From Candidatus Melainabacteria bacterium (GTDB taxonomy: Bacteria; Cyanobacteriota; Vampirovibrionia; Vampirovibrionales; JAJTHC01), in NCBI GenBank assembly GCA_026389055.1, contig JAPLIO010000159.1, positions 1 through 11,039 on the forward strand: 11,039 bases of DNA, given 5' to 3'. A program made the position numbers and the translations under genes. Of the stretch, positions 6,601 through 11,039 are shown one piece after another; position 1 is the stretch's first letter, and each line of letters begins with the position of its first letter. The notes beneath the pieces were generated by a model that saw nothing but the letters and a program-made list of their open reading frames with translations, did not search any database and was not told the origin of the DNA.

Positions 6601-6708
6601 TAATACCCATTAACAGTTAGAATAGCGTAAGAGTTCAAACCAACCAGCTAAAGCTAGGAACGATAATCGATGAGAGAACACACTATTTAATCTGTGAATT
6701 GGTATAAT
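6601..6708. repeat. Intergenic repeat copy A, with terminal inverted repeats
   Basis: The left end (6601-6625, TAATACCCATTAACAGTTAG then AATAG) is an imperfect inverted copy of the right end (6683-6708, CTATTTAATCTGTGAATTGG then TATAAT). The interior has GTTCAAACC and TAGGAACGATAATCGA. The same terminal and internal motifs recur twice at 10863-11039. The element fills almost the whole gap between the convergent hemC and TPR genes. No transposase is encoded, so it resembles a MITE or REP-like repeat. Confidence 0.65.
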
Positions 6709-6713
6709 ACCCA

Positions 6714-6731
6714 TTCAATCGATGAATTGAA
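6714..6731. terminator. Small AT-rich inverted repeat between convergent genes
   Basis: TTCAAT (6714-6719) and ATTGAA (6726-6731) flank the loop CGATGA immediately after repeat copy A and next to the TPR stop codon. The stem is short and AT-rich, so it is a weak terminator candidate; it may simply be an edge of the repeat. Confidence 0.2.
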
Positions 6732-6732
6732 A

Positions 6733-8262
6733 TTAAGCATTCGGCACACTGCCAATGGAAACAGGCAGTGAGGAAGCAGGAGATTCCTCTGGCTTCTTCT
6801 TAGCAGGTTGTTTTTTATGCAATTCCCACGGAAACCACTGGTTCAACCACTGAGCTGGGGGAAATAGCGTAACCGTCTTTTTATCTTTGCTTACCCAAGT
6901 AACAGGGTCTTCTTCATCCAAAGTAAACAGCACTTCAGCCTGAAGTGTTCCCTCATGCAATTTATGCATTAAATACCGTTGCTTAGGCAACAACACCAGT
7001 TGACGCACTTCGCCAGCCTGCAAGGGTGGAAATACTTCTTGCGTAAAAGAACAAAGCAACTGATTATTCGAGCTTAACACCATTTTAAGTTTTAAATACG
7101 GTACCCGAACCCCTGATTGATTCCGTAAAACCAACACCACTTTGGGTTCCCATTCCGTGGTTTGTGCATCTTCCGCCGTACGTTGAACGGATTGAATACC
7201 AACGCTAATAAGCGTTCCCGCTGATTGATGCTGCTTGAGCAACCGCTTTACCCTAGCTGCTTCCGCTTCTAGCTGATGGCTTAAACGGGTTTGCCCCGCT
7301 AGTTGTGCCTGAGCCATCGCCCCATCCAACTGTTCCAGCAATTTCAAGCCCACTACTTGGGGTTGAGCTTGGTATGCCTGCCTATAAGCTGCCAATGCTT
7401 GGGCAGCATCTTTCACTTCGTGTTCGTAAATAGTTGCCTTGGCAAGCAATAACTTGTAACTATAATACTTACGTAACGCAGAGTCTATAAACGCTAACCG
7501 CTCTTTGGGCGATGCTTTTCGGTCTTCCAATACTTGGTATGATTGTTGCAACCCCTTAGCCAGCCATGCTTGGGTTTCTTCTTCCTGTTTATAACGCCCC
7601 ACAAAATCCAACGCATGCCCCCATTGAATAATGGCTTCATCCAAGTGTTTTTGCTCAAAGGCATCTTGCCCCCATTGCTGATACAACACCCATAAGGCTT
7701 CCTTCAATTCCAAATTGTTCGATTGATGTTCATACGCCAACATCAAGGTTTTTTCTGCTTCTTGCCAGTGTTTTTTAATCATACTCAACTTGGCAGAAGC
7801 AATAGAAACCAACGCATCTTGCTGAGCCGTTCTTGATTGTGGCGGAATGTTCAACTTAATTGCCATGGCGGTTTCAAATTCATGTTCGGCTTGTTCTAAT
7901 TCACCCAATTCCAACAACACTTGCCCCAACCGCAAGTGGGCTTCATAATGGGCTGCATCTTGCTGGATAATTTTTCTGAAATTATCCGCTGCCCAAGCCA
8001 CCTTGCCCTCTTTCATTAATTGCTTACCTTTGTCAAGCAAATCTGCATGATTCGTATATTCCAGCAGTAACGCACCTGAAAACAACACCCCCGCCAGCAA
8101 CAACGCAGCCATAACCGTTACCAACGCCTGCAATTGCGGATTCATGCCATAATTTCGCCAAGAAGCAGGCTTGTGTTTCTTGTTTTTGGCGGTCAACCCC
8201 ATCATCCACCGAGAAAAAAGGGTAAAAAGCGGTGGTGTTCTTCGCTGGTTTCTTTTCATCAT
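6733..8262 (-). CDS. Membrane-anchored TPR-repeat protein
   Basis: This is a protein of about 509 residues with a basic N-terminal segment (roughly 1-42, many Lys/Arg), one strong hydrophobic helix at about 46-69, then a long outside or periplasmic part. The basic N-terminus should keep that end in the cytoplasm. Residues 75-340 are helical pairs in TPR style. The clearest is YEAHLRLGQVLLELGELEQAEHEFETAM at about 107-134, written here in the positions of its conserved Leu, Gly and Ala residues; another is LDEAIIQWGHAL. From about 345 to 445 the sequence becomes strand-rich (LISVGIQSVQ, PKVVLVLRNQSG, YLKLKMVLSS), a likely beta-sandwich. A Lys/Pro/Ser-rich tail ends the protein. The start is ATG at 8262 or TTG at 8265; AGGA lies 7-10 bases upstream. 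TPR proteins act as scaffolds. Its position 30-odd bases behind wecA suggests an envelope role, which is inference. Confidence 0.75.
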   Translation of the reverse strand: MMKRNQRRTPPLFTLFSRWMMGLTAKNKKHKPASWRNYGMNPQLQALVTVMAALLLAGVLFSGALLLEYTNHADLLDKGKQLMKEGKVAWAADNFRKIIQQDAAHYEAHLRLGQVLLELGELEQAEHEFETAMAIKLNIPPQSRTAQQDALVSIASAKLSMIKKHWQEAEKTLMLAYEHQSNNLELKEALWVLYQQWGQDAFEQKHLDEAIIQWGHALDFVGRYKQEEETQAWLAKGLQQSYQVLEDRKASPKERLAFIDSALRKYYSYKLLLAKATIYEHEVKDAAQALAAYRQAYQAQPQVVGLKLLEQLDGAMAQAQLAGQTRLSHQLEAEAARVKRLLKQHQSAGTLISVGIQSVQRTAEDAQTTEWEPKVVLVLRNQSGVRVPYLKLKMVLSSNNQLLCSFTQEVFPPLQAGEVRQLVLLPKQRYLMHKLHEGTLQAEVLFTLDEEDPVTWVSKDKKTVTLFPPAQWLNQWFPWELHKKQPAKKKPEESPASSLPVSIGSVPNA

Positions 8263-8298
8263 CAAATTAAAATCCTAGACCCCGTTAATGAACATCGC

Positions 8299-9447
8299 TT
8301 ACAACGAAGCATCTTTGTTTGTAAGCGTAGCATCAGGATTAGCAGATGATTCAGGCGGTGTTTCTAACGTAGGAGCAACTGGCTTTAAGCGTAAATCGTT
8401 CATACGAAGCAGTGCCAATAGGGCAATAGCCAACAACACAACCCCACCCACCATCTTCAAGTAGAACCAATCAGAATGTACATAGTGCGAAACCAACAAG
8501 CCTGAAAACACACACACCAAATAAAACGCAAACACCGTTTTTCGTTGGGAAAGCCCCGCCTTCAATAACCGATGATGCAAATGGTCGCCATCAGCAACAA
8601 ACGGGTTTTTGCCTCTTAACAACCTTCTTAGCGTGGAATAGGTAATATCCAATACGGGTACGCATAGCACCACCATGGGGGTTAGCATCACCACGGTATA
8701 GGTTTTTAGTACCCCTACCACGCCTAAGCAAGCCAGTGTAAAGCCAATAAATAAAGCACCGCTATCCCCCATGAAAATTTTGGCAGGATTGGTATTGTAG
8801 ATTAAAAAGCCTAAGCAAGCCCCAGCCAACAACGCTGCTAACAACGCTGCTTGCGGTTGCCCAGTAAACAATGCTACCACGACCATGGTTAAGCTAGAAA
8901 GTACCCCAACGCCGCCAGCCAGCCCATCTATGCCATCAATAAAATTGACCGCATTGGAAATGCCCACCAACCAAAGCACCGTAACAGGAAAACTTAACGC
9001 ATTCAACACTAACAACATAGACCCAGGTAAATCCAACGCCTCAACCGAAACGCCCATGCCAAAGGCAACAATGGAGGCTAAAAACTGCCCCGCCAACTTT
9101 ACATAGGGCGATAAATTGACTAAATCATCTAGCAACCCAAGCAGAAACATCAGCGTACCGCCTGCAATTAAGCCCAAGTTGCCACGGGTAAAGATTAAAT
9201 CCGTCAACTGCCCCAAGGCACCTAAGCACCCTAACGCCACTAAAAAGCTAACAAAAATTGCCACGCCCCCTAGCCGAGGAATCGGTTGCGAATGGATTTT
9301 CCGTTCACCCGGGGCGTCTAGTAAGTCTGCTTTTAGGGCATAATGCCGAACAACAGGCACCAACACCAACGAAGAAACCAAGGCGAGCAAAAAGCCTAAG
9401 CCTAATTGCAGGGGCGGAATGGAGGGGGTAATCAACGTATTAGGCAC
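8299..9447 (-). CDS. wecA: Undecaprenyl-phosphate sugar-1-phosphate transferase, WecA/TagO type
   Basis: This polytopic membrane enzyme transfers a sugar-1-phosphate, commonly GlcNAc-1-P, from its UDP form to undecaprenyl phosphate, starting O-antigen, wall-polymer or similar chains. Numbered from the GTG start, the signatures run in order: DAPGERKIHSQPIPRLGG near 44-61, the catalytic GLLDD at 104-108 followed by LSPYVKLAGQ, NFIDGIDGLAGG at 168-179, FMGDSGALF at 225-233 and the cytoplasmic DHLHHRLL at 288-295. About ten hydrophobic segments are visible. The NFIDGIDG motif and HLHH loop separate it from MraY. I chose GTG at 9447 because it overlaps the glyA stop (GTGCCTAA) and leaves a normal short N-terminus. 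The ATG at 9543 would add 32 residues lying over the end of glyA. TTG at 9435 is another option. The C-terminal tail of about 30 residues is polar. The sugar specificity cannot be read from sequence. Confidence 0.9.
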   Translation of the reverse strand: MPNTLITPSIPPLQLGLGFLLALVSSLVLVPVVRHYALKADLLDAPGERKIHSQPIPRLGGVAIFVSFLVALGCLGALGQLTDLIFTRGNLGLIAGGTLMFLLGLLDDLVNLSPYVKLAGQFLASIVAFGMGVSVEALDLPGSMLLVLNALSFPVTVLWLVGISNAVNFIDGIDGLAGGVGVLSSLTMVVVALFTGQPQAALLAALLAGACLGFLIYNTNPAKIFMGDSGALFIGFTLACLGVVGVLKTYTVVMLTPMVVLCVPVLDITYSTLRRLLRGKNPFVADGDHLHHRLLKAGLSQRKTVFAFYLVCVFSGLLVSHYVHSDWFYLKMVGGVVLLAIALLALLRMNDLRLKPVAPTLETPPESSANPDATLTNKDASL

Positions 9448-10741
9448 AAGGAGCGGTCTCTTTTTTAGCGGTGGAAGCACCGTACAAGGCGGGTAATTCA
9501 GGGTATAGCGGGAAGTTGGCACCCAAAGCTTCGACTGCTTCACGCAATGGGGCTAACGGTTGAGTTGGGTTCAAAACAGCACTGGCAATTAACCCACCCA
9601 ACGTTTTCATCGCCGCTTCATCAAACCCACGAGTCGTTAACGCAGGCGTTCCCAACCGAATACCGCTGGTTACAAACGGGCTACGAGGGTCGTTAGGAAT
9701 AGTGTTTTTGTTGGCGGTAATCCCAATTTCTTCCAACAAGGCTTGCCCTTCTTTTCCGCTAATATTGTTGGCGGTTAAATCAATCACCAATAAATGGGTA
9801 TCCGTTCCGCCTGTGGTTAATTGAAGCCCTGCATCTGTCAAGGCTTTGGCTAAGGCTTGGGCATTTAACCGAACTTGTTTGGCATACTGTTTAAATTCAG
9901 CCGATAATGCTTCTTTAAAGGCAACGGCTTTAGCGGCAATCACATGCATTAAAGGCCCGCCTTGAATACCAGGAAACGTGGCTTTATCAATCGCTTTGGC
10001 GAAGCGTTCATCCGCCGCCATGAGAATACCACCCCGAGGCCCCCGCAAAGTTTTATGCGTGGTAGTGGTTACCAAGTGGCAATGAGGAAAGGGGCTAGGA
10101 TGTTCGCCCGCAACCACAAGCCCTGCAATATGGGCAATATCTGCCAATAAAACGGCACCCACTTCATCGGCAATGGCACGAAATGCGGCGAAATCAATCA
10201 CCCGAGGATACGCACTAGCACCGCAAATAATCATTTTTGGTTTGTTGGCGATGGCTAAGGCTCTGATGTTTTCATAGTTGAGGCGTTTGGTTTCGGCATC
10301 GACCCCATAAGAAACGATGTTAAAATAAATCCCCGAAAAATTAACGGGCGACCCATGCGTTAAATGCCCACCGTGAGATAAATCCATCCCCATGATGGTA
10401 TCGCCTGCTTTTAAGTCTGCGGCTAAATAGGCCGCCATATTGGCTTGAGCCCCACTATGAGCCTGCACGTTAACGTGGTAAGCACCGAATAATTGTTTGG
10501 CACGTTCAATAGCTAATTGTTCGGCTTTATCCACCGTTTCACAGCCACCATAGTAGCGTTTTTCAGGGATGCCTTCGGCGTATTTATTGGTTAAAACCGT
10601 TCCTGCTGCTTCCATTACGGCTAAGCTGGTGAAGTTTTCGCTAGCAATCATTTCCAACGTAGATTGTTGACGATGCAATTCTTCCAACGTAATGTGATAG
10701 ATTTCAGGGTCAACTGAGGCAAGATGAGCAAGTTGATTCAT
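9440..10741 (-). CDS. glyA: Serine hydroxymethyltransferase
   Basis: GlyA interconverts serine and glycine with tetrahydrofolate, using PLP, and supplies one-carbon units. Its 433 residues match the family. The cofactor lysine is Lys230 in VTTTTHKTLRGPRGG (224-238). The ring-stacking and aspartate contacts lie in HSGAQAN (95-101) and LADIAHIAGLV (199-209). IASENFTS (32-39), NKYAEGIPEKRYYGGCE (52-68) and SPFVTSGIRLGTPALTTRG are also typical. Two small departures are QAHSG where QPHSG is usual, and FNIVSYGVD where most have a Pro before YG. The last 15-20 residues are an Ala/Thr-rich tail. The ATG at 10741 has AAGGAAG 11-14 bases upstream, a somewhat distant ribosome site. It is the first gene of the leftward operon, and its stop overlaps the proposed wecA start. 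Confidence 0.96.
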   Translation of the reverse strand: MNQLAHLASVDPEIYHITLEELHRQQSTLEMIASENFTSLAVMEAAGTVLTNKYAEGIPEKRYYGGCETVDKAEQLAIERAKQLFGAYHVNVQAHSGAQANMAAYLAADLKAGDTIMGMDLSHGGHLTHGSPVNFSGIYFNIVSYGVDAETKRLNYENIRALAIANKPKMIICGASAYPRVIDFAAFRAIADEVGAVLLADIAHIAGLVVAGEHPSPFPHCHLVTTTTHKTLRGPRGGILMAADERFAKAIDKATFPGIQGGPLMHVIAAKAVAFKEALSAEFKQYAKQVRLNAQALAKALTDAGLQLTTGGTDTHLLVIDLTANNISGKEGQALLEEIGITANKNTIPNDPRSPFVTSGIRLGTPALTTRGFDEAAMKTLGGLIASAVLNPTQPLAPLREAVEALGANFPLYPELPALYGASTAKKETAPCA

Positions 10742-10798
10742 AATAGAGAGCGCTTCCTTCTAGGATGTGGGGCGATAGGTTATAAATTTTGTACATTC

Positions 10799-10828
10799 AT
10801 TCTATCACAACCGCTGATTAGATTCCAA
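10799..10828 (-). promoter_or_regulatory. Putative glyA promoter
   Basis: On the minus strand TTGGAA (10828-10823) is followed after 18 bases by TAGAAT (10804-10799), preceded by TGA as in an extended -10. Transcription would begin near 10790, leaving a leader of about 50 bases before glyA. It would drive glyA, wecA and the TPR gene together. It lies just downstream, in the direction of transcription, of repeat copy C. Confidence 0.5.
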
Positions 10829-10862
10829 CCCACCCTAAACACTGCTAATAAGTTTTATACAG

Positions 10863-10955
10863 TAATACCACTTCAATCATTAACTGTCGTGTTCTTTTAT
10901 CGATTGTCGTTCCTATTGGTTGATGCACTATTTAATTTGTGAATCGGTTTTATAC
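10863..10955. repeat. Intergenic repeat copy C, inverted orientation
   Basis: The right end CTATTTAATTTGTGAATCGG (10928-10947) followed by TTTTATACC matches the right end of copy A. The interior TCGATTGTCGTTCCTA (10900-10915 region) is the reverse complement, with one difference, of TAGGAACGATAATCGA in copy A. So ends and core appear in mixed orientation relative to A. The left boundary, near TAATACCACTT, is uncertain. Confidence 0.55.
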
Positions 10956-11039
10956 CAATTGACAATTTAAATAGCTTAAGCGTTCAAACCCACCAGTAGG
11001 AACGACCATCGCATTTGCTCTGCAGCTGCCGATGCGTTC
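10951..11039. repeat. Intergenic repeat copy B, cut by the window edge
   Basis: Positions 10951-10996 align without gaps to copy A's left end and flank, 37 of 46 bases by hand count, including AATAGC, TAAG and GTTCAAACC. Then TAGGAACGACCATCG follows directly, whereas A has seven extra bases before its TAGGAACGA. GAACG-AC-CATCG (11000-11011) is inverted as CGATGCGTTC at the very end (11030-11039), so the element folds back on itself. Its right half should lie beyond the window. It shares TATACC with the end of copy C. Confidence 0.6.

Noticed and set aside
6637..6660. GTTCAAACC strings that look like a tRNA T-arm
   Set aside because: No acceptor, D or anticodon arms can be folded around them; they belong to the repeat family.
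10724..10942. 72-residue plus-strand frame upstream of glyA
   Set aside because: It begins antisense to the glyA start, runs through the glyA promoter and ends in repeat copy C; hydrophobic content reflects AT-rich sequence.

Overview
The window is an ordinary bacterial chromosome segment carrying ten protein genes in the standard genetic code. Composition is moderate, with AT-rich spacers. Most are housekeeping genes: 16S rRNA processing (ybeY), cysteine synthesis (cysK), the first tetrapyrrole steps by the C5 route (hemA, hemC), a lipid-carrier sugar-phosphate transferase (wecA type) and serine hydroxymethyltransferase (glyA). I see no phage, IS element, CRISPR array, rRNA or tRNA. A Gram-negative-like lineage with C5 tetrapyrrole synthesis, such as a respiring non-photosynthetic relative of cyanobacteria, would fit, but this is only an inference and the sequence does not settle it.

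Layout from left to right. 1-245 holds no convincing gene. 246-755 (+) and 761-1420 (-) are two unrecognised proteins that converge with a 5-base gap. 1421-1726 is a divergent promoter region. 1727-3849 (+) is a compact DUF2203-ybeY-cysK operon. 3850-4298 is a gene-free, structured spacer with two TG tracts, two hairpins and a small operator-like palindrome. 4299-6592 (+) is hemA-hemC. Stop and start overlap as TAATG at both the DUF2203/ybeY and hemA/hemC junctions. 10741 down to 6733 (-) is a second operon, glyA-wecA-TPR membrane protein, which converges on hemC. 10742-11039 holds the glyA promoter and two copies of an intergenic repeat.

How the genes work together. HemA reduces glutamyl-tRNA to glutamate-1-semialdehyde, and HemC later joins four porphobilinogens into hydroxymethylbilane; the steps between and after are not encoded here. 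WecA would start a polysaccharide or wall-polymer chain on undecaprenyl phosphate, and the single-pass TPR protein behind it may belong to the same envelope process (inference). GlyA supplies glycine and one-carbon units.

The most interesting signal is not a gene. A family of roughly 90-140 bp palindromic or terminal-inverted-repeat elements lies in the hemC/TPR gap (6601-6708) and, as two abutting copies in opposite orientation, upstream of glyA (10863-11039, the last cut by the window edge). It looks like a MITE or REP-like dispersed repeat native to this genome.
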